From Patescibacteria group bacterium (GTDB taxonomy: Bacteria > Patescibacteriota > Microgenomatia > UBA12405 > JAHJSD01), in NCBI GenBank assembly GCA_018830585.1, contig JAHJSD010000090.1:1-13952 (forward strand): a DNA stretch of 13,952 bases, given 5' to 3'. The notes beneath the pieces are model-generated. The model had not been told where the DNA came from. It worked only from the letters and a program-made list of their open reading frames with translations, and searched no databases. This document shows positions 6,024-12,276 of this stretch, piece by piece (position 1 is the first letter of the stretch; each line of letters begins with the position of its first letter). A program made the translations under genes and the position numbers.

Positions 6024-6311
6024 TCAGGAGAAAAAGTCCTGATACTTTAAGCGGGAATACTCCCGTTTCGCTTCTTTGATAGTCTCTTTTATGAAAATCC
6101 CCTTCTCTTTTAAATAATCGGCAATATTGCCGTAATCGTACTTTCCCGATAAATCTGATTTTAACCGGGCGTAAAATCGGTCCTGATCCGGGTGGTCGTT
6201 TAGGTATTTAATTATTAGATATTGAGGAATTAAATTAAAAATGCTGTTTATTTCCCTTATTAATAATAGTGAATCGAGCAAACCTGCGCCAGCAGATTTG
6301 ATCTGGTTCAT
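6024..6311 (-). CDS. Hypothetical protein, possibly the 3' part of a disrupted gene
   Basis: A 95-residue, Lys/Tyr/Asp-rich soluble protein of no family I recognise. Residues from about 15 on (LLLIREINSIFNLIPQYLIIKYLNDHPDQDRFYARLKSDL) look like ordinary helical coding sequence. The first dozen residues look less so. There is no Shine-Dalgarno sequence before ATG 6311, and a repeat element with its own direct repeats begins immediately upstream, overlapping the start codon region. The true gene may therefore have been longer, with its 5' part represented by the start-less coding remnant at 6448-6574, though the two frames do not join directly. A CTCCT/AGGAG stem followed by TTTTTG overlaps the stop and may act as a weak terminator. 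Confidence 0.55.
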   Translation of the reverse strand: MNQIKSAGAGLLDSLLLIREINSIFNLIPQYLIIKYLNDHPDQDRFYARLKSDLSGKYDYGNIADYLKEKGIFIKETIKEAKREYSRLKYQDFFS

Positions 6312-6446
6312 CTATAGCGATACGTTGTATACAACTGGTTTCAAAACTCTTTACGTCATTGCGAGGAGTGTTAACGACGCGGCAATCTAGCTTTAAAAAC
6401 AAGATCGCCGCACTCGCTTCACTCGTTCGCGATCACTTTTGAAACA
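6312..6446. mobile_element. MITE-like repeat element flanked by GGTTCAT direct repeats
   Basis: GGTTCAT occurs at 6305-6311 and again at 6447-6453, bracketing this segment. Near its ends TGGTTTCAAAA (6336-6346) and TTTTGAAACA (6437-6446) are inverted. Inside are GTCATTGCGAGGAG and CGTTCGCGATCAC, the same family as 837-937 and 7157-7230. A 12-bp perfect palindrome GTTGTATACAAC lies at 6324-6335. The left inverted end is 25 bases from its direct repeat, so the boundaries are uncertain. Confidence 0.5.
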
Positions 6447-6447
6447 G

Positions 6448-6574
6448 GTTCATAGAGATATTTTTTACTTCTTTTAAACTGCTTCCTTTCAAACAGTATC
6501 CTTTCCGTCTCTTTCTGGGTTAAATCTGTCCGTAAATACTCCGGCCGGGGAGGCTTTACTTTAAACCTTCCTGA
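6448..6574 (-). pseudogene. Start-less coding remnant next to the repeat element
   Basis: The minus strand is open from 6574 to a TGA at 6419 in a frame different from DUF134. It reads like real protein (KPPRPEYLRTDLTQKETE, then RILFERKQFKRSKKYLYEP) up to the repeat element border near 6447. The remaining six or so codons come from the repeat. No ATG, GTG or TTG is available in frame, and the 5' end overlaps the last codons of DUF134. It is probably the decayed front part of a gene cut by the element, perhaps related to 6024-6311. The family is not recognised. Confidence 0.35.
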
Positions 6575-7049
6575 TCATCGGACTGCCGCATTTAGGACAT
6601 TTAGTTTTGAAACAGGGAACGCCGGTTTGATGCGGTATTTCATTTTTACAATCCGGATTGGTACAAAGACAAACTCCTCCTGGACCAGCGGAAAATTGTC
6701 CTCCCATCCGGCCTCTGCCCATACCGCGGCCGCGACCCCTGCCCATACCTGGTGTAATTGGCATAGATATCTCACCTCCTTCTACTTTAATCGCCTGGCC
6801 AATAACTAATGCTCCGGAAACCTTTTTTCGAGCCGAGCAAAGAATCCTTTGAAAGGTGCTTTGGGAAACCTTCATTTTTTTTGCCGCTTCAATTTGATCG
6901 ATTTGATTAAAATCAGCCAATCTCAGCGCTTCAAGCTCATCTAAAGAAAGACTTACCTGATCTAAAAAAGAAAGCGGTATCCCGATTGGCTTAAAATAAG
7001 TTGCCTCTGGGAAAAAGCCCATTCTTCTCGGTCTTTTTGGCCTGGTCAC
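6561..7049 (-). CDS. DUF134-family DNA-binding protein with Cys-rich C-terminus
   Basis: A 162-residue protein. Residues 1-92 match the DUF134 pattern: TRPKRPRRMGFFPEATYFKPIG at the N-terminus, SLDELEALRLAD (35-46), then a helix-turn-helix resembling sigma factor region 4 (about 51-77, IEAAKKMKVSQSTFQRIL). A Gly/Arg/Met-rich linker (about 101-117) leads to a Cys-rich tail with C127, C129, C134, C146, C151 and C154, likely a zinc ribbon or metal site. GTG at 7049 is chosen because the family begins with a short Pro/Arg-rich stretch exactly there; the ribosome site is weak. The family is thought to be regulatory, often near iron-sulfur or cofactor genes. Here the neighbouring thioredoxin/CcdA operon shares a promoter motif (ATACCCATA) with it, so it could control that operon and itself. 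That is inference. Confidence 0.88.
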   Translation of the reverse strand: MTRPKRPRRMGFFPEATYFKPIGIPLSFLDQVSLSLDELEALRLADFNQIDQIEAAKKMKVSQSTFQRILCSARKKVSGALVIGQAIKVEGGEISMPITPGMGRGRGRGMGRGRMGGQFSAGPGGVCLCTNPDCKNEIPHQTGVPCFKTKCPKCGSPMIRKV

Positions 7050-7085
7050 TCTTGATTGGTTAGCAATTAATAACTAACTATTATG

Positions 7086-7114
7086 AATATATACCCATAA
7101 CAAAGAGTTGTCAA
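7086..7114 (-). promoter_or_regulatory. Promoter of the DUF134 gene
   Basis: Minus-strand TTGACA (7109-7114), a 17-bp spacer and TATATT (7086-7091), about 36 bases before GTG 7049. The spacer contains ATACCCATA (7091-7099 on the plus strand), also found at 5913-5921 in the thioredoxin operon control region. Confidence 0.7.
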
Positions 7115-7134
7115 GGGGCAAAAAAGACAGCTAC

Positions 7135-7268
7135 TGGATCACAAGTTTCGCACTTGTTGTCATTGCGAGCGAATGCGAAGCAATCTCGTTTTTAGATTGC
7201 TTCGTCGCTGGTGGCTCCTCGCAATGACAATTAGACCAATTAGCACCGACCGCGAAACTTGTGTGGAT
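7135..7268. mobile_element. MITE-like element with 12-bp TIRs and 5-bp target duplication
   Basis: Perfect 12-bp terminal inverted repeats CACAAGTTTCGC (7140-7151) and GCGAAACTTGTG (7252-7263) bound a 124-bp element. It is flanked directly by TGGAT on both sides (7135-7139 and 7264-7268), a likely target-site duplication. A second inverted pair lies inside, TTGTCATTGCGAG (7157-7169) and CTCGCAATGACAA (7218-7230). There is no coding capacity, so movement would need a transposase supplied elsewhere. It lies upstream of the DUF134 promoter and downstream of the LOG gene. Confidence 0.78.
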
Positions 7269-7335
7269 AAGAAAAATAGTTCACGGATCCGTTCTTCGGG
7301 GAAGAGCTTCGAGAAGGACCGGAAGATAAATAACC

Positions 7336-7905
7336 TTAAGCCAACATCTTTGGTCTGCCGATAGTTTTGATTATTTCTTCAACCGTCTCTTCCGGAGTGT
7401 TGACAATCCGGTAAACCCGGATCTCCTGGTCGCGAAGGTGCATGTTTTTACCAAAAGCTTCCATAATCTCGTGCCACCAGGAACCGAAAAGGATCAACGG
7501 CTTGTGCTTGCCAAAGAAAAGCCGAGCTAAGCCCCAAGCCATGCCAAACTCGGAGATAGTGCCGGTACCACCATTAAAAAAGACTAAAGCATCGCCTAAT
7601 TCGATCAGTTTCATCGTCCGCTCAAAATAGTCCGGAGCAACAATTTCCCGGTCGACTAAATTGCCCGGATCCCGGCCTTCGAAGTTGGTCATCCCTTTAG
7701 GGTTAAAACTGACCCCGATCGTTTTACCGCCAACGCTTTTGGCTCCCTCGGTGGCCGCTCTCATTACTCCCGGCCCGGCGCCGTCGACGATAACAAAGCC
7801 CTCTTTAGCCAAAAGAGCCGCCGTTTGGTAAGCGTTTTTATAATCCTCGTCTTCCGCCGCCGCCTCGGAAAAACCAAAAAAAGTGATTCTTTTTGTTTGC
7901 TCCAT
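7336..7905 (-). CDS. LOG-family protein (lysine-decarboxylase-like fold)
   Basis: A 189-residue Rossmann-like protein of the LOG / TIGR00725-like group. Members bind nucleotides or nucleoside monophosphates; some hydrolyse them to base and ribose 5-phosphate. Seen here are a nucleotide-binding start (ITFFGFSEAA), VDGAGPGVMRAATEGA (40-55, the counterpart of GGGxPGxMxA), FERTMKLIE (94-102), and FFNGGTGTISEFGMAW (109-124). The last is the counterpart of the PGGxGTxxE motif, with Asn in place of Pro. Length is normal for the family (180-220). The gene is monocistronic and divergent from capA-like 7944 across only 38 bases. No Shine-Dalgarno sequence precedes ATG 7905, but a TAGAAT box lies about 10 bases upstream, so the mRNA may be nearly leaderless. 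The substrate is unknown. Confidence 0.85.
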   Translation of the reverse strand: MEQTKRITFFGFSEAAAEDEDYKNAYQTAALLAKEGFVIVDGAGPGVMRAATEGAKSVGGKTIGVSFNPKGMTNFEGRDPGNLVDREIVAPDYFERTMKLIELGDALVFFNGGTGTISEFGMAWGLARLFFGKHKPLILFGSWWHEIMEAFGKNMHLRDQEIRVYRIVNTPEETVEEIIKTIGRPKMLA

Positions 7906-7943
7906 CTTTTAAATTCTACCAGCTTAGCTGTTAAAATAAAATT
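7906..7943. promoter_or_regulatory. 38-bp divergent promoter region
   Basis: The whole gap between two divergent genes holds TAGAAT for the minus strand, just upstream of ATG 7905. For the plus strand it holds TAAAAT (7934-7939), within about five bases of GTG 7944. The short palindrome AGCT-T-AGCT lies between. Neither gene has a Shine-Dalgarno sequence, so both transcripts may be leaderless or nearly so. Confidence 0.4.
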
Positions 7944-8951
7944 GTGAAAAAACTGTTTTGGTTTGCGGCGTTAATCTTTTTTTTGATTTTAGCCAATATT
8001 TATCTCCTGGTAAAAATTAAAAAAGTAAAAGAGAACCGAGCCCTAAAAAGCAAAGCGGCGGTAAGCCAAAAAGCAAATCATCAAGATTCCCAACCGGTTT
8101 TAAACCAGGAGGGAAAAAACCAAAAAATTGTTATCGCCGCCGTTGGCGATCTTGGCCTGGGCCGGGAAGTTAATTGGCAAATTAAAACCAGGCAGGACCC
8201 GAATTTTCCTTTTTTAAAAACTGCTGAAATTTTAAAAGAGGCCAATTTGGCTGTCGCCAATCTTGAAAGTCCGCTGATTAAAAATTGTTTGCCGACCAGA
8301 ACCGGAATGAAATTCTGCGCCAGTCCTGAGCTTGTCGAAGGACTTGTTTTTGCCGGAATTGACTTGGTCAATTTAGCCAATAACCACACCGATGACTACG
8401 GTCAGGAAGGTTTTGAACAAACTTTAGAGGCTCTAAATGATTACCGGATCGGCTATTTCGGATCCGGAACAATCGGCCGACGGGATATTGACGGACGAAG
8501 AATCGCGTTTTTAGGCTTTGATGATACTGTTCAGCCTACTGAGGAAGAAGAAGTTGCCGGTCAAACTGAAAAGAGTAAAAAAGAGTCGGATTTAGTAATT
8601 GTCAGTTTCCATTGGGGAGTTGAATATCAAAAGACGCCAAGCCAAAGGCAAAAAGAACTGGCCCATTTGGCGATAGATCACGGCGCCGATTTAGTGATCG
8701 GCCACCACCCTCACGTACTCCAACCAATTGAATATTACCAAGGAAAGTTAATCCTCTACTCTTTGGGCAACTTTGTTTTTGACCAGATGTGGAGCCGGGA
8801 AACTAGAATCGGGGCAATCGCACTGATCACTTTTGAGAAAGGTGAACAGGCAAAGTTGGAACTCTTGCCTACCCTAATTAAAGACTGTTGCCAGCCGGAA
8901 CTGATTACTGAGCCGGAAAAATCGGCAATTATCAAGCAAATTAATATTTGA
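7944..8951 (+). CDS. CapA-family metallophosphatase-like protein, membrane anchored
   Basis: A 335-residue protein with an N-terminal membrane anchor (about 4-24) and a charged linker. A calcineurin-like CapA (PGA_cap) domain spans about 61-313. Motifs are AAVGDLGLGRE with D69, ANLESP (105-110), LANNHTDDYG with N146/N147/H148, FHWGVEY (222-228), GHHPHVLQP (253-261) and YSLGNFVFD (272-280). These are the metal-site residues expected of the family, which is linked to polyglutamate capsule or surface polymer handling. The active domain would face outside. GTG 7944 is the start because the anchor follows directly; it has no ribosome site. Residues 127-133 (SPELVEG) are encoded by a palindromic repeat. 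The stop TGA overlaps the next gene by four bases, so both are probably co-translated and work on the same surface process. The substrate is unknown. Confidence 0.88.
   Translation: MKKLFWFAALIFFLILANIYLLVKIKKVKENRALKSKAAVSQKANHQDSQPVLNQEGKNQKIVIAAVGDLGLGREVNWQIKTRQDPNFPFLKTAEILKEANLAVANLESPLIKNCLPTRTGMKFCASPELVEGLVFAGIDLVNLANNHTDDYGQEGFEQTLEALNDYRIGYFGSGTIGRRDIDGRRIAFLGFDDTVQPTEEEEVAGQTEKSKKESDLVIVSFHWGVEYQKTPSQRQKELAHLAIDHGADLVIGHHPHVLQPIEYYQGKLILYSLGNFVFDQMWSRETRIGAIALITFEKGEQAKLELLPTLIKDCCQPELITEPEKSAIIKQINI
8322..8344. repeat. Palindromic repeat inside the CapA-like coding sequence
   Basis: AGTCCT and AGGACT are inverted around GAGCTTGTCGA. This core (CCTGAGCTTGTCGAAGG) recurs widely as an intergenic palindrome in many bacterial genomes. 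Here it is translated as SPELVEG without disturbing the frame. Confidence 0.55.
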
Positions 8952-10414
8952 TCACCAGCCAATTGATAAACTTGCAAATCTGGTCGAAAAAAACAGTCAA
9001 TGGACCATTTTTGGCCAAAGCGCTTTTAATCGGCGCTGTTTTCATCTCCTATTTATTCCTGCCCACAGATACCGACCTCGGCTGGCACTTAAGATACGGT
9101 CAGCATATTTTCGAGACTGCTTCTGTTTTTAGAAAAAACAAGATCGGCTTTTTTCTTCCCGAATATCAATGGATCCACTCCTATTCACTTTACCAATTAA
9201 TTACTTTTGTCGTCTATAAATATTTAGGCTTTGGAGGATTGGCCTTTTTGGGAGCAGGGATCATTTCTCTGATCGCCTGGACCATTATTGCTTCTTTTCC
9301 TAAAAAAACATTCTGGCCTGTTTTCGGAATCCTTCTGACCCTTTTCTTAAGCCTGCCGGCAACCAATATGGGTTATAGAAGTCAAACACTAAGTATTCTG
9401 GGTTTCTCTACCCTTCTTTACCTCTTGTCCAAACCGATCGACAAAAAGAGCCTGTTTTTAATTCCGGTTATTTTTTTAATCTGGGCCAATCTTCACGGCG
9501 GCTTTATTTTCGGCTTCGTCCTTCTTGGTTTCCACTTCTTGGAAAAGATTATCCGAAAGAAAAACAAAGAAGCGGTCGGGCTGGCAATTGCTTCAATCAC
9601 CGCTTTTTTAGCCACCCTGATTAACCCTTTCGGTTTTAAAATTTATTGGGAAAGTTACCGCCACTCTTGGTACCCGTTAAATAAATTAATCGCCGAGTGG
9701 ACCCCGCCAAACAGCCTTTATGTCTTGGTAATTCTTTCGATCGCTTCTTTAGTGATTATCAAACTGCTCAGTTTAAAAATCAGCGATTTTTTCAAAAAGG
9801 AAGGACTGGTTACTTTCGGTCTAAGCTGGTTATTTTTTACTTATCTTTCTTTTAAAGCCAAAAGGCACTTGCCTTTTTTCGCTCTCAGTTCGGTTTATCT
9901 GCTGGCAAAATTATTCTCAGAGAAAAAGGGCGGAAGGCGATTAATTAATAAAGCCTGCCTACTTTTAACAGGATTAATTTTATTAACAATAATTGTTGCC
10001 CATTTGGTCAATCCTCCAAACCTAAAAAACTACTGGCAGCAGATCGCCTCCCAAAAAAGCTGGCCTTTGCCGGAAAAAGCGATTGAATTCTTAAAGGGAA
10101 AAGAAGAACTCTGTCCTAATTTATTTAATACCTATGAATGGGGAGGTTATTTATCCTGGCATTTGCCGAAAGTTAAAACTTTTGTTGACGGCAGAATGCC
10201 GGCCTGGCCCACCCCTGAGGGCAAAAGCCCTTATACAATCTATTTAGAAATAATCCAGGCAAGAAACGGTTTTAGCCAAAGACTGATAGACTACAACGCC
10301 GATTGCTTATTTATTTCCAAAGGCACTTTTTTAGACTTGGAACTTAAAAACAATCCTATTTACCCCTGGGAAATAATCTACCAGGACGACCGGGCCACTA
10401 TTTATAAAAGATAA
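8948..10414 (+). CDS. Multi-pass membrane protein, GT-C glycosyltransferase-like
   Basis: A 488-residue protein with about ten hydrophobic segments and a soluble C-terminal part (about 375-488). After the first helix comes DTDLGWHLRYGQHI (about 41-54). This is an acidic DxD/WH loop like that of GT-C fold, lipid-linked sugar transferases of the PMT/ArnT type, where it forms the first external catalytic loop. QWIHSYSLYQ (74-83) and INPFGFKIYW (216-225) are typical of large uncharacterised bacterial relatives. The C-terminal NTYEWGGYLSWHLP (about 393-406) and VDGRMPAWP (410-418) also fit that group. TTG 8948 overlaps the CapA-like stop (TTGA), so translation is probably coupled; later in-frame TTG codons at 8963 and 8972 are possible starts. 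It may glycosylate or mannosylate surface molecules; the donor and acceptor are unknown. No clear terminator follows. Confidence 0.75.
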   Translation: MITSQLINLQIWSKKTVNGPFLAKALLIGAVFISYLFLPTDTDLGWHLRYGQHIFETASVFRKNKIGFFLPEYQWIHSYSLYQLITFVVYKYLGFGGLAFLGAGIISLIAWTIIASFPKKTFWPVFGILLTLFLSLPATNMGYRSQTLSILGFSTLLYLLSKPIDKKSLFLIPVIFLIWANLHGGFIFGFVLLGFHFLEKIIRKKNKEAVGLAIASITAFLATLINPFGFKIYWESYRHSWYPLNKLIAEWTPPNSLYVLVILSIASLVIIKLLSLKISDFFKKEGLVTFGLSWLFFTYLSFKAKRHLPFFALSSVYLLAKLFSEKKGGRRLINKACLLLTGLILLTIIVAHLVNPPNLKNYWQQIASQKSWPLPEKAIEFLKGKEELCPNLFNTYEWGGYLSWHLPKVKTFVDGRMPAWPTPEGKSPYTIYLEIIQARNGFSQRLIDYNADCLFISKGTFLDLELKNNPIYPWEIIYQDDRATIYKR

Positions 10415-10675
10415 AAGAAATGATGCCCTTTTAAAATTATAGAGATGTTACCAAACTATTATAGGGAAATTATAAGGTCTTGGTGGTAGTCTTTAGTAGG
10501 CAGAAAGCGTTTTTATTTTACGTCGATCGACGTTAAATAGTGACTTACTATAGGAGGGCAAAGTTTTGCAGACAAACCAGACTTTCCTTTGTCTATCAAT
10601 AAACTGCACACGGGCTCGTGTCCGAGGCTTTCCCTATCTTGGAATAAACACTATTGATAAATGCTGTTGAAGAAA
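10415..10675. other. Convergent intergenic region with clustered palindromes
   Basis: No gene. Four short inverted repeats follow in sequence: ACGTCGATCGACGT (10520-10533), ATAGT/ACTAT (10537-10551), GCAAA/TTTGC (10558-10569) and GACAAA/TTTGTC (10571-10593). A segment at 10598-10648 resembles 12945-13069. No standard terminator with a T-run is visible for either convergent gene. A structured RNA or repeat element is possible. Confidence 0.5.
10598..10648 (+). repeat. Two-part repeat, short copy
   Basis: AATAAACTGCACACGGGCT (10598-10616) matches 12945-12963 in 17 of 19 positions. CGAGGCTTTCCCTATCTTGG (10623-10642) and the following bases match 13044-13069 with a few changes. Here the two parts are six bases apart. 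In the other copy a palindromic segment separates them by 80. Confidence 0.6.
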
Positions 10676-11713
10676 CTACTTAGAGACAAAAGCGGCCATT
10701 TCAACCAATCGGCAGGAGTAGCCGAATTCGTTATCGTACCAAGCGGAAACTTTAACCATATCTTCAGAAAGAACTTCAGTCATGGCCAAGTCCACAATTG
10801 CGGAAGCCGAATTACCGATAATATCGGAAGAAACTAAAGGTTCATAAGAAACTTTCAATATTTCCACCAGCTCCTCGGAGGCCGCTTTTTCAAAAAGCTG
10901 ATTAATCTGATCTTTAGTCACCTTTTTCCTTAACTTAAAAATAAATTCGGAATACGAACCGCAGACAACAGGAACCCTGATGGCGCTGGCGGCAAATCTG
11001 CCTTCAACTTCCGGATAAGCGGCAATGACCGCCTGAGCCGCTCCGGTGCCGGTAGGAACAATATTGATCGCCGCCGCCCGGGCTCTCCTTAAGTCTTTGT
11101 GGGAACCGTCAACAATATTCTGGGTTGAAGTATAGGCGTGAATAGTGGTCATAATACACTCCTCAAAACCGATGTTTTGATCAACTAATTTGACTACCGG
11201 AGCGACACAGTTAGTGGTGCAAGAACCGTTGCTGATTAGATTTTCACCCTTAAACCGGTCCTGGTTAACACCAAAAATAAAAACCGGTATTGACGGGTCT
11301 TTCGGCGGGGCCGAAATAATCACCCTTTTAGCGCCGCCTCTGAAATGGGCTTCCGCCGACCGGTCTTCAAAAACACCGGTGCATTCTAAAACTAAATCAA
11401 CACCATACTTAGACCAAGGGATCTTTTTAGGATCCCGTTCGCCCAAAATCGGAATCTGCTTCCCTCCAACAACAATCCTGCCGATCTCACCCGCTTTTTC
11501 CGGTCCAGCGGTTTCAATTTTTGCCGGAAAATGACCATAAACGGAATCATACTTTAAAAGATGGGCCCACTCGGCCACTTCCATTGATCCGGAAGTATTG
11601 ATCGCCGACAGGTCGATTTCTTTCGAATATCTTTGCCACCAGACTCTAAAAGAAACCCTGCCGATCCTGCCGAAACCGTTGATGGCTACTTTTGTTTTTT
11701 CCTTTGTTATCAT
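10676..11713 (-). CDS. gap: Glyceraldehyde-3-phosphate dehydrogenase, type I
   Basis: A 345-residue cytoplasmic glycolytic enzyme that oxidises glyceraldehyde 3-phosphate to 1,3-bisphosphoglycerate. Visible are the Rossmann motif INGFGRIGR (11-19), KYDSVYG (54-60), the catalytic SNGSCTTNC with C165, H192 in TTIHAYT, GSHKDLRRARAA (203-214), the substrate loop TGTGAA (221-226), and WYDNEFGYSCR near the C-terminus. Length is normal. At the cofactor-specificity position the usual Asp after AIN is Thr (T40 in AINTSGS), so strict NAD preference is doubtful and NADP or dual use is possible. A TTGACA-containing promoter ends about a dozen bases before ATG 11713 and no ribosome site is seen, suggesting a very short leader. 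The gene is monocistronic and convergent with the GT-C-like gene. Confidence 0.97.
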   Translation of the reverse strand: MITKEKTKVAINGFGRIGRVSFRVWWQRYSKEIDLSAINTSGSMEVAEWAHLLKYDSVYGHFPAKIETAGPEKAGEIGRIVVGGKQIPILGERDPKKIPWSKYGVDLVLECTGVFEDRSAEAHFRGGAKRVIISAPPKDPSIPVFIFGVNQDRFKGENLISNGSCTTNCVAPVVKLVDQNIGFEECIMTTIHAYTSTQNIVDGSHKDLRRARAAAINIVPTGTGAAQAVIAAYPEVEGRFAASAIRVPVVCGSYSEFIFKLRKKVTKDQINQLFEKAASEELVEILKVSYEPLVSSDIIGNSASAIVDLAMTEVLSEDMVKVSAWYDNEFGYSCRLVEMAAFVSK

Positions 11714-11724
11714 GCTAAGTTTTA

Positions 11725-11753
11725 GATTAATACTGAATCTACTTCCCTGTCAA
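11725..11753 (-). promoter_or_regulatory. Promoter of the GAPDH gene
   Basis: Minus-strand TTGACA (11748-11753) with a TATTAA/TTAATC -10 region at 11725-11732 (15-17 bp spacing). The inverted repeat TAGATT/AATCTA overlaps the -10. The predicted start is within about 10 bases of the ATG. Confidence 0.5.
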
Positions 11754-11818
11754 TCTGCGCCCGCCACGTTTCTTTAACCCAAATTCGTTTACAGAGATCC
11801 TATCAGCAAAAGACAAGA

Positions 11819-11974
11819 TCAGGCTTTCTCTTTCTTAGAATCAGCCCCGGCTTTTTCTTTTGTTTTGGCACAACAAATTTTCTTCCTTATCAGGCCGACA
11901 GCAGTGACTAAAGCCAAGACCGCTCCTAAAATTCCGATTACTTTTCCTTTCTTAGTCTTATTCTTCTTTTTCAA
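11819..11974 (-). CDS. Small single-pass membrane protein (51 aa)
   Basis: A Lys-rich N-terminus (MKKKNKTKKGK), one hydrophobic helix (about 12-29, VIGILGAVLALVTAVGLI), then RKKICCAKTKEKAG and a charged tail. The overall look is of YtxH-like small membrane proteins, but the family is not certain. I place the start at TTG 11974, because a strong purine-rich AGAGGGGGTGG lies just upstream, very like the site before the neighbouring pilin gene. A TATTAT extended -10 with TTGACC lies directly behind. The longer open frame up to 12166 would need a GTG without a ribosome site and would include the promoter, so it is unlikely. The adjacent CysCys after the helix could be lipid- or metal-related. Function unknown. 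Confidence 0.6.
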   Translation of the reverse strand: MKKKNKTKKGKVIGILGAVLALVTAVGLIRKKICCAKTKEKAGADSKKEKA

Positions 11975-12000
11975 AATAACCACCCCCTCTCTACTTAAAT

Positions 12001-12031
12001 ATAATAGCAGATTTAAAACCGTTAAGGTCAA
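12001..12031 (-). promoter_or_regulatory. Promoter of the 51-aa membrane protein
   Basis: Minus-strand TTGACC (12026-12031), a 19-bp spacer ending TGC, then TATTAT (12001-12006). The TGnTATTAT extended -10 compensates for the long spacer. The predicted leader is about 20 bases. Confidence 0.5.
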
Positions 12032-12068
12032 CCAAGCCGCTTTTGCACAGGCAGTGACCCTCCCCGGT

Positions 12069-12176
12069 CTAAGGGTCAGGTCTTCCTTCTTCCAAAGGAT
12101 GCTTAGCCATGTATCGAATGGCAGCGTGGAAACCCTGCAAAGAGTAGAAGCCAGGATTAGGCCCACAAAGTTTCAC
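12069..12176 (-). CDS. Possible 35-aa small protein, unproven
   Basis: GTG 12176 opens a 35-codon frame ending TAG. It begins MKLCGPNPGFYSLQGF and ends RYMAKHPLEEGRPDP. Composition and codon use look protein-like, but no ribosome site or clear promoter was found, and other frames are open over the same bases. The GC-richer segment 12040-12176 also has stems (GCCAT/ATGGC, TGACCC/GGGTCA, CTAAG/CTTAG) that would fit a structured RNA. I do not recognise either. Confidence 0.22.
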   Translation of the reverse strand: MKLCGPNPGFYSLQGFHAAIRYMAKHPLEEGRPDP

Positions 12177-12276
12177 TTGACAAAATAACCAAAAACATTC
12201 TAAGCTGATTATTAATTAGTTTTTCCTTTTTAAAATTTAGGAAAACTTCTTTTAAAAGAAAGGGGGTGAAAAAGAT

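Noticed and set aside
11819..12166. 115-codon version of the small membrane protein
   Set aside because: It would include the likely promoter and lacks a ribosome site. The TTG at 11974 has a strong one.
12040..12176. SRP RNA (ffs), suggested by GGTCAGGTC on the plus strand
   Set aside because: The GGAA tetraloop and the AGCAGCC strand that must follow are absent.
11865..12188. Plus-strand 107-codon frame
   Set aside because: Antisense to the 51-residue membrane protein and its promoter; no ribosome site.
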